10,911 nucleotides of DNA from Candidatus Thioglobus sp. GTDB lineage: Bacteria > Pseudomonadota > Gammaproteobacteria > PS1 > Pseudothioglobaceae. Both the position numbers and the translations under genes were made by a program. Below the pieces are notes generated by a model that was not told the origin of the DNA, made no database searches, and saw only the letters and a program-made list of their open reading frames with translations. Below are positions 1-6,776 of this stretch, one piece after another. The stretch is from positions 1-10,911 of the forward strand of contig JAAOIF010000017.1 in NCBI GenBank assembly GCA_015163925.1, given 5' to 3'. Numbering within the stretch: position 1 is the first letter of the stretch; each line of letters opens with the position of its first letter.

Positions 1-640
1 CAATTTCCGGCTTAATATTTTTCGCCGGCGCGGTGGTCAGTCGCAAAATCCCTTGGCGGTGCAGATTTTCAACCAAAGGATAATATTTATGCTCGCCGCC
101 AATCCCCCGCACAGCAATCAGGGACAGCTCTCGCTTGAAATTCACAAAGCTCTCCAAAACAGATTCCACGCCACTCATACTTGCCCAAGCCTGAGTAATT
201 TGCTTGGCAGATTTTATGAAAAATTGCCCCTTGCCGTCATAGCCGTCAGTTGTGGTTTTGAGGATTGCCGGCAAGCCAATTTGCTCCACTGCGGCTTGCA
301 AATCAGCCTCTGAATTGACGATTTTGTAAGGCGCGCAGGGGATTTTCAACTCTTCAAATAAGGCTTTTTCACGGCCTCGGTGCTGGCTGATAAATAGTGA
401 TTTTTCGCTTGGATAAATGGGTTTTTTTAAGTTTTTGAGCAAATCCACAGCAGTATTTTCGCTCTCATAAGTTATCACATCGGCGAAATTTTCCAACTCT
501 TCAAGGCTGTCAAATATTTCTCCCAAACCTCCACAAGGCGAGTTTTTATCGCCTAAAAATCCAAAATTAAAACCGAGCGGATAGCCAGAAAGTGCCAGCA
601 TTCTGCCGAGTTGCCCAGTGCCGATAATGCCAATATTCAT
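1..640 (-). CDS. purK: N5-carboxyaminoimidazole ribonucleotide synthase, C-terminus beyond window edge
   Basis: PurK is an ATP-grasp enzyme that uses ATP and bicarbonate to carboxylate aminoimidazole ribonucleotide in purine synthesis; its product passes to PurE. The first 213 codons are visible and the frame is open to position 1. The N-terminus carries the glycine-rich GTGQLGRM (residues 7-14) typical of the family. The ATP-grasp core shows [12 protein letters not shown] (128-139), RELSLI (170-175) and [13 protein letters not shown] (188-200). The family is about 350-390 residues long, so roughly 140 or more are missing beyond the edge. The ATG at 640 overlaps the purE stop in an ATGA arrangement, which suggests translational coupling. 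No frameshift is visible. Family assignment is secure. Confidence 0.95.
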   Translation of the reverse strand, partial: MNIGIIGTGQLGRMLALSGYPLGFNFGFLGDKNSPCGGLGEIFDSLEELENFADVITYESENTAVDLLKNLKKPIYPSEKSLFISQHRGREKALFEELKIPCAPYKIVNSEADLQAAVEQIGLPAILKTTTDGYDGKGQFFIKSAKQITQAWASMSGVESVLESFVNFKRELSLIAVRGIGGEHKYYPLVENLHRQGILRLTTAPAKNIKPEI

Positions 641-1122
641 TGCGGATTTGGATTATCCAAAACATCTTGGGTCTGTTTTTTGCGAAAATCAGCCACTTTT
701 GTTTTGACATTTTCATCCTCATTTGCCACTATTTGAGCTGCTAAAATTCCAGCATTTTTTGCCCCAGCCTCGCCAATCGCCAGAGTTCCAACCGGCACTC
801 CAGCAGGCATTTGAGCAATTGACAAAAGCGAATCCTGCCCACTCAAAGCTTTGGATTTTACCGGCACGCCAAGCACCGGAACGATGGTTTTCGCAGCCAC
901 CATTCCGGGCAAATGCGCCGCCCCGCCTGCTCCAGCGATGATAACTTTCAGCCCCCGCTGACTTGCTTTAGCGGCATATTCAAACATCAAATCAGGTGTC
1001 CGATGGGCGGAAATTACCTTCACCTCGTGCGCCACGCCAAGCTTTTGCAACATCTCAGCCGCATATTTCATAGTCGGCCAATCCGATTTTGAACCCATAA
1101 TAACGCCAACTTTAATATCCAT
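637..1122 (-). CDS. purE: N5-carboxyaminoimidazole ribonucleotide mutase, class I
   Basis: This 161-residue protein matches class I PurE, which converts N5-CAIR to CAIR in de novo purine synthesis and works as an octamer in the cytoplasm. Visible signatures are MGSKSDW (9-15, phosphate/nucleotide loop), SAHRTP (38-43) with the catalytic His40, and [12 protein letters not shown] (63-74). E. coli PurE is 169 residues, so this copy is complete. The ATG at 1122 follows a G-rich ribosome-binding site (GGGG, about 1128-1131). The stop overlaps the purK start by 4 nt, so purE-purK form one transcription unit. A partner PurK is the standard companion of class I, not class II, PurE. The 56-bp gap upstream holds a candidate promoter. 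Confidence 0.97.
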   Translation of the reverse strand: MDIKVGVIMGSKSDWPTMKYAAEMLQKLGVAHEVKVISAHRTPDLMFEYAAKASQRGLKVIIAGAGGAAHLPGMVAAKTIVPVLGVPVKSKALSGQDSLLSIAQMPAGVPVGTLAIGEAGAKNAGILAAQIVANEDENVKTKVADFRKKQTQDVLDNPNPQ

Positions 1123-1144
1123 ATTTGCCCCTTTTTTTGCAAGA

Positions 1145-1150
1145 ATTATA
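1145..1150 (-). promoter_or_regulatory. candidate -10 element for purE-purK
   Basis: A perfect TATAAT reads on the minus strand in the 56-bp gap between bioH and purE, about 23 nt upstream of the purE start. No good -35 box lies at 16-18 bp spacing; the hexamer at 17 bp is GCTCGG. I see no obvious PurR-like palindrome. The placement suits a short-leader promoter, but in an AT-rich genome a single hexamer is weak evidence. Confidence 0.35.
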
Positions 1151-1178
1151 CTTTAGTAAAAACCTGCCCGAGCTAAAA

Positions 1179-1877
1179 TCACAACTGAAAATTTTCATCC
1201 AAAAACGGCAAATGCCCAGTCTTTAGAATTTTGACATCTACGCCACAAGCCTTATACCAAGCGGAAATCTGGCTTGGAACTAAAGTATCATTTTCCCCTA
1301 AAATCACTTTTATCGGAATTTTTAGCTGTTGAAATTCATCCAATAAATTAGTATTAAGCAAAATTTCCAAGCCCTGATTTAGCGCCTGAGTGCTGGCTGG
1401 AAATCGGCTAATTGATTGATTTAACGCCTTAATTTGCTTTTTATTATTACTTTGCAAACTGACAAAACGGCGCAAACCTTTGGAAAAATCAGCCTTTAAA
1501 TTAGTATTAAATTGCCTAAAATTATCCGCCGGAATGCCAAAATTCCAATGCTTATTTTGAATAAAATTTGGGCTGCAAGCCACTAATATCAAGCCTTTCA
1601 GCGGCAACTGACGAGCAATAGAAATCGCCAGCAAACCGCCCAGCGACCAGCCTAGCAAAATTGGATTAGTCGGCAAATTATTAATAATTTCAGCGCACCA
1701 ATTTTCCGCCCCGCCAGCCACCTCATCGCTTCGTCCATGCCCGGGCAGGTCAATTACGGTGAGGCGATATTTGTGCTGATATTTTGCCACTAAATCCGCA
1801 AACAAATCAGCGCTAAAACCCCAGCCGTGCAGCAAAACTAAGTCCTCTCCGCTGCCGCTGGTTTGGCTATAAAGCAT
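1179..1877 (-). CDS. bioH: pimeloyl-ACP methyl ester carboxylesterase BioH
   Basis: This is a 232-residue alpha/beta hydrolase. BioH removes the methyl group from pimeloyl-ACP methyl ester, releasing pimeloyl-ACP for BioF in the cytoplasm. The catalytic triad is visible: nucleophile Ser78 in GWSLGG (76-81), Asp197 in LGENDTLVP, and His222 in TGHLPFLDE. The oxyanion HGWGF motif lies at 17-21 and DLPGHGRSD at 43-51. E. coli BioH is 256 residues, so this is a slightly short but complete member. The ATG at 1877 lies inside the end of bioF (11-nt overlap), implying co-translation with it. The neighbour and motifs favour BioH, but alpha/beta hydrolases are functionally varied. No bioC or other bio genes are in the window. 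Confidence 0.88.
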   Translation of the reverse strand: MLYSQTSGSGEDLVLLHGWGFSADLFADLVAKYQHKYRLTVIDLPGHGRSDEVAGGAENWCAEIINNLPTNPILLGWSLGGLLAISIARQLPLKGLILVACSPNFIQNKHWNFGIPADNFRQFNTNLKADFSKGLRRFVSLQSNNKKQIKALNQSISRFPASTQALNQGLEILLNTNLLDEFQQLKIPIKVILGENDTLVPSQISAWYKACGVDVKILKTGHLPFLDENFQL

Positions 1878-2937
1878 TTTTAATTTGGGTTAATAATTGC
1901 TCAATTTGGCTTTTAGTATGCTCAGAATTTAGGCTAATTCTCAGCCGTGCTGTGCCTTTAGCGACGGTCGGCGGGCGAATGGCTGGCACATAAAAACCCG
2001 CCGCCAGCAACTGTTTTGCAACTTCCAAAGCCTTGTGATTTTCGCCAAGAATCAGCGGCTGGATAGCACTTTCAGAAGGCTGAATTGGCAAATCCAACTC
2101 GGCTGCAAATTGGCTAAAAAACTCAATATTACTAAATAATTTTGCTTGCTGTGAGCCCTGTTTTATCAGCTCCAAACTTTGCAAAGTCGCCACGCAAATC
2201 GCCGGTGCAATCGCCGTAGTGAAAATATATGGGCGCGATTTTTGCATAATAAAATCAACCAAATCCGCACTCCCTGCCACAAACGCCCCCATCGTCCCAG
2301 CCGCCTTGCCAAGCGTTGCCATATAAATTGAATGCTTGGGAATTAGCGGCTCAAAAACCCCAAAACCATGGGCATCGTCTTGGTAAAAAATCGCCTTGGA
2401 TTTAGTAGTAATATTTGCAATATCTGTGATTTTTGCGCGCTCGCCATCCATACTAAAAACGCTGTCGGTAGCAACCAAACCGGACCCAGATTGCTTGGCA
2501 ATTTTCTGCTCCAATGAGTAAATATCATTATGCAAATAACGCTGCAGTGGCAAGCCTATCAGCTGATTTGCATCCAGCAGCGAGGCGTGATTTAGCTTGT
2601 CTTGCAAGGCCCAATCCAGCTCATTTTTGAGCGCCGAAAACACGCCTAAATTCGCCATATATCCGGTTGAAAATAATAACGCTTTTTGCTGCCCGGTGTA
2701 ATCCGCCAGCGCCTCTTGCAATGCCTGATGAGCCGGAAAATGCCCGCCGAGCAAATGCGATGCACCAGCACCCACACCAAATTTATCCGCCCCAGATTTA
2801 AACGCCTCAACCACTTGCGGATTGGTTTTTAAGCCCAAATAATCGTTTGAACAAAAATTCACCGCCGAGCTGTTTGGCGCTATTTGACGATACAAATTTT
2901 GTTGTTTTAAAGTTGTAAGAGTGTTGGAAAAATCCAT
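1867..2937 (-). CDS. bioF: 8-amino-7-oxononanoate synthase
   Basis: BioF is a PLP-dependent alpha-oxoamine synthase that condenses pimeloyl-ACP (or -CoA) with L-alanine to give KAPA, the first step of biotin ring assembly. The 356-residue protein has NFCSNDYLGL near residues 27-36, GAGASHLLGGH (57-66), the cofactor-contacting DDAHGFGV (187-194; Asp187 and His190) and the Schiff-base Lys211 in TLGKAAGTMGAF. The end carries the typical RPPTVAKGTARLRISLNSEH segment at 321-340. E. coli BioF is 384 residues; nothing central is missing. The ATG at 2937 lies 13 nt beyond the stop of the thiG remnant and no strong Shine-Dalgarno is visible, so it may depend on read-through translation from upstream. 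It overlaps bioH by 11 nt. Confidence 0.95.
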   Translation of the reverse strand: MDFSNTLTTLKQQNLYRQIAPNSSAVNFCSNDYLGLKTNPQVVEAFKSGADKFGVGAGASHLLGGHFPAHQALQEALADYTGQQKALLFSTGYMANLGVFSALKNELDWALQDKLNHASLLDANQLIGLPLQRYLHNDIYSLEQKIAKQSGSGLVATDSVFSMDGERAKITDIANITTKSKAIFYQDDAHGFGVFEPLIPKHSIYMATLGKAAGTMGAFVAGSADLVDFIMQKSRPYIFTTAIAPAICVATLQSLELIKQGSQQAKLFSNIEFFSQFAAELDLPIQPSESAIQPLILGENHKALEVAKQLLAAGFYVPAIRPPTVAKGTARLRISLNSEHTKSQIEQLLTQIKNAL

Positions 2938-2950
2938 TTTAAATCAAGTT

Positions 2951-3613
2951 TTAAAGCAAATTTTCCAGCGGCGAAGAGGCGGAGGCGTAAGCTTTTTTCA
3001 GCATTCTGCCAGCCAAAAACGACTCCCGCCCGGCAATCACCGCATATTTCATCGCACTTGCCATCAGCACTGGATTTTGCGCATTAGCAATCGCCGAATT
3101 CATCAAAACCCCGTCACAGCCCAGCTCCATCGCCTTTGCAGCATCAGAAGCACAGCCAATTCCGGCATCCACCAGCACCGGCACGCCTGCATTTTGCTTA
3201 ATCATTTTAATATTCGCCGGGTTCGCAATCCCTTGCCCAGAGCCGATTAGCGAGGCAAGCGGCATAATCGCACAGCAGCCAATCGCCTCCAATTCTTTGG
3301 CAATAATCAAATCATCATTCGTATAAACCATCACCTCAAACCCATCTGCCACTAAGGTTTTAGGTATCATCGCCTTTTTCCAATTCACTCGGCGGCCAGT
3401 TTTGCCCTTAAAAATCTTCTTTTTGCCCTTAACATTTAGAGTTGTAACATTTGCCACATCTACTCCAAATAACGCCTCGGCGGCGGCTCTAATTTCCTTT
3501 TTATTACTGTCAGAACGCACTTTAAAGACATATTGATTGACGCTTGAGAGCTCGGTAGATTTCTCCGAAACAATCGGCGCCAGCAAGGTTTTTAATACTT
3601 TTTCTTGGTTCAT
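2951..3613 (-). CDS. chimeric ORF: ribosomal protein L23 (N-terminal) joined in frame to ThiG C-terminal half
   Basis: Residues 1 to about 83 are L23 (RplW), with [11 protein letters not shown] (10-20) and GRRVNWKKA (73-81). L23 binds 23S rRNA at the tunnel exit. The last ~15 residues of L23 are replaced. From about residue 85 the sequence is the C-terminal half of thiazole synthase Thi[11 protein letters not shown] (92-101), [10 protein letters not shown] (123-132), [20 protein letters not shown] (146-165), and the family C-terminus [12 protein letters not shown] (209-220). About 120 N-terminal ThiG residues are absent, including the lysine that forms the Schiff base with the substrate, so the ThiG part should be inactive. 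The join lies near 3356-3370 with the frame preserved. The ATG at 3613 overlaps the rplD stop (ATGA) after a good GAGGCG site. A designed two-domain protein is implausible; rearrangement or misassembly is likelier. Confidence 0.9.
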   Translation of the reverse strand: MNQEKVLKTLLAPIVSEKSTELSSVNQYVFKVRSDSNKKEIRAAAEALFGVDVANVTTLNVKGKKKIFKGKTGRRVNWKKAMIPKTLVADGFEVMVYTNDDLIIAKELEAIGCCAIMPLASLIGSGQGIANPANIKMIKQNAGVPVLVDAGIGCASDAAKAMELGCDGVLMNSAIANAQNPVLMASAMKYAVIAGRESFLAGRMLKKAYASASSPLENLL

Positions 3614-4224
3614 AATTGCGCCTCAATTTTCTTTAATGCCTCTTTTGTAATCACCACATTTTCATAGCCGATAAGGCTTACAGGGTCAATACTTTGGGTA
3701 TCACAAACGCCGACATTGTATAAATTTCGCGAAGATAAATACAAATTTTCATCCAATTCGGCGCTCATTAATAAGGCATCTTTAATCTTCAGAGTTTGCA
3801 ATAAATTGGTAATATTTTTGGTTTTTGCAGTTTTAATGCCAAAATCATCCACAATTTTCAAACGCTTAGTTCTTACTAATTCCGAAAAAATCACGCTGAT
3901 AGCGCCCTTATACATTTTTTTATTGACTTTTTGCGCATAACTTTTCGGCTGTGCGGCAAATGTAACTCCGCCGCTGCGCCAAATCGGACTGCGTGAAGTG
4001 CCAGCTCTGGCGCGGCCTGTGCCTTTTTGCGCCCAAGGTTTTTTGCCGCCGCCACTTACTGTTGAGCGATTTTTCTGCGCCTTAGAACCCTGCCGCCCGC
4101 CAGCCATATAAGCAGTGGTTACCTGATGAACCAGCGATTGGTTGAAATCTCTGGCGAACAAGCTGCCGGCAACCTCTTTGCTCGTGGTTTTATTGGTGCT
4201 AAGATTTAATATTTTTAGTTTCAT
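3610..4224 (-). CDS. rplD: 50S ribosomal protein L4
   Basis: This is a complete L4, 204 residues from the ATG at 4224 (E. coli L4 is 201). L4 is a primary 23S rRNA binding protein lining the exit tunnel, and in E. coli it represses its own operon. The long rRNA-penetrating loop is clear: [14 protein letters not shown], then [18 protein letters not shown] and [13 protein letters not shown]. The C-terminal globular part includes [13 protein letters not shown] and [13 protein letters not shown]. An in-frame TTG two codons upstream (4230) is a less likely start. A GAGA ribosome-binding site precedes the ATG, and the gap to rplC is short. L4 is the only intact ribosomal gene of this partial S10 cluster; rpsJ and rplB, its usual flankers beyond rplC and rplW, are missing. 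Confidence 0.96.
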   Translation of the reverse strand: MKLKILNLSTNKTTSKEVAGSLFARDFNQSLVHQVTTAYMAGGRQGSKAQKNRSTVSGGGKKPWAQKGTGRARAGTSRSPIWRSGGVTFAAQPKSYAQKVNKKMYKGAISVIFSELVRTKRLKIVDDFGIKTAKTKNITNLLQTLKIKDALLMSAELDENLYLSSRNLYNVGVCDTQSIDPVSLIGYENVVITKEALKKIEAQL

Positions 4225-4238
4225 TTTCAAATTCTCAT

Positions 4239-5201
4239 TTAAGCTTTAGGCTCAGTTTCGTCCGCTGGAGTAGTATTTTCAGGCTCTTTTGTTTCTACTT
4301 TTTCTTCCACTTTTTCCACTTTTTCAGGCTCTTTTGTTTCCACTTTTTCAGCCTCTGGAGCAGTTTCAATTACTTCTTTTTCAGCCTCTGGAGCAATTTC
4401 TGTTGTTTTTTCTGTTGCCTCCGGAGCAGTATTTTCAGCCTCATCAGCCGCTGCCTCTGGGGCAATTTCTGCCTCTTTTGCTTCCACTTTTTCTACTTTT
4501 TCAGCCTCTTTTGTTTCCACTTTTTCAGCCTCTGGAGCAGTTTCTGTTGCCTCCGGAGCGGCAGTTTCTGTTGTTTTTTCTGTTGCTTTCTCTTCTACTT
4601 TTGCTACTACTTTTTCTTCCACTTTTTCTACTTCTGCCACTTCTGCAACTTCCGCCTCAGCCGCCTGTTGGTCTTGCTGGGCTTGAATTTGCTTGCTAAT
4701 ATTATTATTAACTTTGTCTTTTTTGGCAGATAAAATCACTTTCACAAAGCCACTTTTTGAGCCGGGAATTGCACCTTTCACTAACAATAAATTTTTATCA
4801 TTATCAACTCTGATGACCTCCAAACATTCTTCGGTAACTTGCTCGTTGCCCATTTGTCCTGCCATTTTTTTGCCCTTAAAAACCCGCCCGGGGTCTTGGC
4901 ATTGACCGGTTGAACCGATTGCCCGATGCGAAATTGAGTTGCCGTGAGTGGCATCTTGCATGGAAAAATTATGGCGTTTAACCCCGCCCTGATAGCCTTT
5001 TCCTTTGGATTTAGCGGTTACATCAACGAAATGTCCGGCGCCAAATAAGGAAACATCAAGGTTATTTTCTTGGTTCAAATCCGCCTCATTCACTCTAAAT
5101 TCCCACAAGCCTAAGCCGATTTCAGCAGATGTTTTGGCGTAATGACCCTTGATTGCAGCAGTAATTCGGCGTACTTTCGGCTCGCCTAGAATTAAAGGCA
5201 A
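4239..5201 (-). CDS. rplC: 50S ribosomal protein L3, 5'-truncated, with long acidic C-terminal extension
   Basis: The L3 core is unmistakable: [11 protein letters not shown] (19-29), GLWEFRV (31-37), [18 protein letters not shown] (76-93) and [14 protein letters not shown] (107-120), which includes Gln116, equivalent to the glutamine methylated by PrmB in E. coli. The first ~57 residues of normal L3 are absent. No ATG or GTG start exists in the open frame, only a TTG at 5201, next to the breakpoint near 5190. The truncated gene lacks rpsJ and its promoter, so it is probably not expressed or not functional as it stands. After about residue 161 comes a ~159-residue tail of A/E/K/V/T/P repeats without aromatics, glycine or arginine; E. 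coli L3 stops near this point. The tail is probably disordered and acidic. Confidence 0.9.
   Translation of the reverse strand: MPLILGEPKVRRITAAIKGHYAKTSAEIGLGLWEFRVNEADLNQENNLDVSLFGAGHFVDVTAKSKGKGYQGGVKRHNFSMQDATHGNSISHRAIGSTGQCQDPGRVFKGKKMAGQMGNEQVTEECLEVIRVDNDKNLLLVKGAIPGSKSGFVKVILSAKKDKVNNNISKQIQAQQDQQAAEAEVAEVAEVEKVEEKVVAKVEEKATEKTTETAAPEATETAPEAEKVETKEAEKVEKVEAKEAEIAPEAAADEAENTAPEATEKTTEIAPEAEKEVIETAPEAEKVETKEPEKVEKVEEKVETKEPENTTPADETEPKA
4304..4544. repeat. 64-bp direct repeat (two copies, 177 bp apart) in the rplC tail
   Basis: Positions 4304-4367 and 4481-4544 match at 62 of 64 bases by direct comparison; the two differences are at repeat positions 14 and 25. On the minus strand they encode near-identical segments containing [11 protein letters not shown] followed by EKVEKVE. 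Shorter echoes of the same E/K/V/T/A units fill about 4239-4670. The near identity suggests recent internal duplication and makes this a place where short-read assembly or replication slippage may change length. Confidence 0.9.
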
Positions 5202-5215
5202 AAATTGATAATTTA

Positions 5216-5797
5216 TTGCAAAGAACTGGTTTTAAAAGTGATGGAATTTTTGTGATGGATGGCTCAAAACGCTCATCTCACGGCAACGCCTACTTCACCG
5301 GCATCGGCAAAAACAAGCGAATTGTGTTTTTTGACACTTTGCTAAAAGGTATGGAGGATGCGGAAGTTGAGGCGATTTTAGCCCATGAGCTCGGGCATTT
5401 TCATCATCAGCACATTCGCAAAAATATGTTTGTCTCTTTTGCAACTTCCTTGCTGGGCTTGGCTTTGCTGGGATATTTAATCAATCAAACTTGGTTTTTT
5501 CATGGGCTTGGAGTTGAGAAAATGTCCGATTATACGGCTTTGGTTTTATTCACTTTAAGCGCTCCGATTTTTAGTTTTTTCATCGCCCCGATTAGTAATT
5601 ATCTTTCCAGAAAGTATGAATTTCAAGCCGATGCTTTTGCCGCAAAACACACTAACAGCAAGGATTTAATCTCATCTTTGGTCAAACTTTATCGGGATAA
5701 TGCCGCAACGCTAACGCCGGATTATTTGTATTCCGCCTTCCACGATTCGCACCCGAGCGCCTCAGTCCGCATTAACCAGTTGAAAAAAACGCTTTGA
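5216..5797 (+). CDS. M48 (Ste24-like) membrane zinc metalloprotease, C-terminal half only
   Basis: This fragment is the catalytic half of a Ste24/M48 endopeptidase, a family of membrane proteases with cytoplasmic-side zinc sites. Visible are [15 protein letters not shown] (15-29), the HELGH zinc motif (57-61, catalytic Glu58), the third-ligand motif EFQAD (135-139), hydrophobic helices at about 72-90 and 106-126, and a family-typical [11 protein letters not shown] near the end. Full-length members are about 410-420 residues; roughly the first 210-220, with most membrane helices, are missing. Similarity seems to begin near 5189-5195. The frame is open back to 5165 but no ATG is present; the TTG at 5216 is nominal. 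It overlaps rsgA by 4 nt, a natural-looking coupling. As it stands it should be an inactive remnant, or an artefact of the joint. Confidence 0.85.
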   Translation: MQRTGFKSDGIFVMDGSKRSSHGNAYFTGIGKNKRIVFFDTLLKGMEDAEVEAILAHELGHFHHQHIRKNMFVSFATSLLGLALLGYLINQTWFFHGLGVEKMSDYTALVLFTLSAPIFSFFIAPISNYLSRKYEFQADAFAAKHTNSKDLISSLVKLYRDNAATLTPDYLYSAFHDSHPSASVRINQLKKTL

Positions 5798-6768
5798 GCC
5801 TGACTCGGCGGCAAAAATGGCGAATTGAAAAAATCCAAAACGAACGGATTTTTAGAGCAGAAAAAGCGGCAAATAAAGTGGAAAATCAAGCAAAAAATAA
5901 CACTAAAAATTCAAGCAAAGAGCAAGTGGGACTGGTGATTACGCGTTTTGGTCAGCACTTATTGGTTGAGTCCAAATCAGGTGATTTGTTGAGTTGCACC
6001 GGCAGGCAAAATATTGAGCTTTCAGTGGCTGGAGACCGAGTGCTTTTTCAGCCGCTAAATGCCGGCGAGGGTGTGGTTACTGCCCTGCTGGAACGGGATA
6101 ATCAGCTGCGGCGCGGGCAGAAATTGATTGCCGCAAATATTGACCAATTATTCCTAATTGTAGCCTTGCAGCCGCATTATCAGTTTGAGCTGATTGACCG
6201 CTATTTAATCATCGCTCAAAACGCTAATTTGCCGATTAGTATTCTGGTAAATAAGATTGAATTGGCGAAAAATATTCAAGCTGTGAAGGCGGATTTTGCA
6301 ATGTATCAGGCGGCTGGCTACACGGTGGATTATTTGAGTGTTAAGGAAAAAATTAATATTGACGAATTTAAGGCGAATTTGAAGAATAAAACTCAGCTGT
6401 TTTTAGGGCAATCTGGGGTCGGCAAATCGTCCTTGATAAATGCCCTGATTCCGCAGCTGAATTTGCGTATTAATGAGATTTCCAAAAAGACTAAATTGGG
6501 CAAGCATACCACCACAAATACTACTCTTTATCGGATTGCCTCAGGGGGCAATTTAGTTGATTCGCCGGGGGTTATGGAGTTTCAGTTAGACGATTTGAGC
6601 GCCGGGGAAATCCTGAATGGATTTAGGGAATTTAAGCCCTTTTTCGGCAACTGTAAATTCAGAAATTGCACCCATATTAATGAGCCAAATTGTGCTGTTA
6701 AAACTGCTGTAAAATCAGGCAAAATCCATCCAAAACGCTATCAAAATTACCTGAATTTAATCAGTTAG
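5794..6768 (+). CDS. rsgA: ribosome small-subunit-dependent GTPase A
   Basis: RsgA is a circularly permuted GTPase that acts late in 30S subunit maturation. The 324-residue protein has a basic N-terminal extension, an OB-fold (about 44-110), and GTPase motifs in the permuted order: G4 NKIE (153-156), G5 SVK near 182, G1 GQSGVGKSS (205-213), G2 HTTT (238-241) and G3 DSPG (256-259). The C-terminal zinc finger has Cys287, Cys292, His294 and Cys300. All key residues are present and the length fits the family. The start is TTG in a TTGA overlap with the protease stop, giving [10 protein letters not shown]; no better in-frame ATG precedes the OB-fold. It converges with the following minus-strand gene, 8 bp away, and no terminator hairpin is visible between them. 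Confidence 0.95.
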   Translation: MSLTRRQKWRIEKIQNERIFRAEKAANKVENQAKNNTKNSSKEQVGLVITRFGQHLLVESKSGDLLSCTGRQNIELSVAGDRVLFQPLNAGEGVVTALLERDNQLRRGQKLIAANIDQLFLIVALQPHYQFELIDRYLIIAQNANLPISILVNKIELAKNIQAVKADFAMYQAAGYTVDYLSVKEKINIDEFKANLKNKTQLFLGQSGVGKSSLINALIPQLNLRINEISKKTKLGKHTTTNTTLYRIASGGNLVDSPGVMEFQLDDLSAGEILNGFREFKPFFGNCKFRNCTHINEPNCAVKTAVKSGKIHPKRYQNYLNLIS

Positions 6769-6776
6769 CAAGAGCT

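Larger units (their letters stand above)
3357..5190. other. S10-operon block with both ends cut inside genes (breakpoint pair)
   Basis: A ~1.83 kb segment running from inside rplC to inside rplW is flanked on the left by 5'-truncated thiG and on the right by a 5'-truncated M48 protease gene. thiG (minus) and the protease (plus) point away from each other, so without the block they would be divergent neighbours. I place the left edge at about 3352-3372 and the right edge at about 5185-5195 from where protein similarity switches. No terminal inverted repeat, target-site duplication or transposase is seen at either edge. Confidence 0.75.

Noticed and set aside
53..313. Plus-strand open frame opposite purK
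   Set aside because: The minus strand here encodes well-conserved PurK motifs; the plus frame has no family features.
2921..3250. Plus-strand open frame opposite the thiG remnant
   Set aside because: Arg/His/Gln-rich composition typical of an antisense shadow, overlapping strongly conserved ThiG sequence.
4304..4544. Repeats considered as a CRISPR or mobile-element signal
   Set aside because: Only two direct copies inside a coding frame, with no regular spacers, inverted ends or nuclease/transposase genes; they encode a repetitive protein tail.
4289..4699. Long plus-strand open frame rich in Leu, Phe, Pro and Gln opposite the rplC tail
   Set aside because: It is the antisense of the L3 repeat region; its composition follows from the GAA/AAA/GTG-rich repeats, and it has no ribosome-binding site or recognisable domain.
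5150..5220. Insertion sequence or integrase attachment site at the rplC/protease breakpoint
   Set aside because: No terminal inverted repeats, duplicated target or tRNA-like core sequence at either this joint or the one near 3360.
6769..6776. Possible bidirectional terminator between rsgA and the rhodanese/MBL gene
   Set aside because: The gap is only 8 bp and no stable hairpin with a T-run is visible around it.
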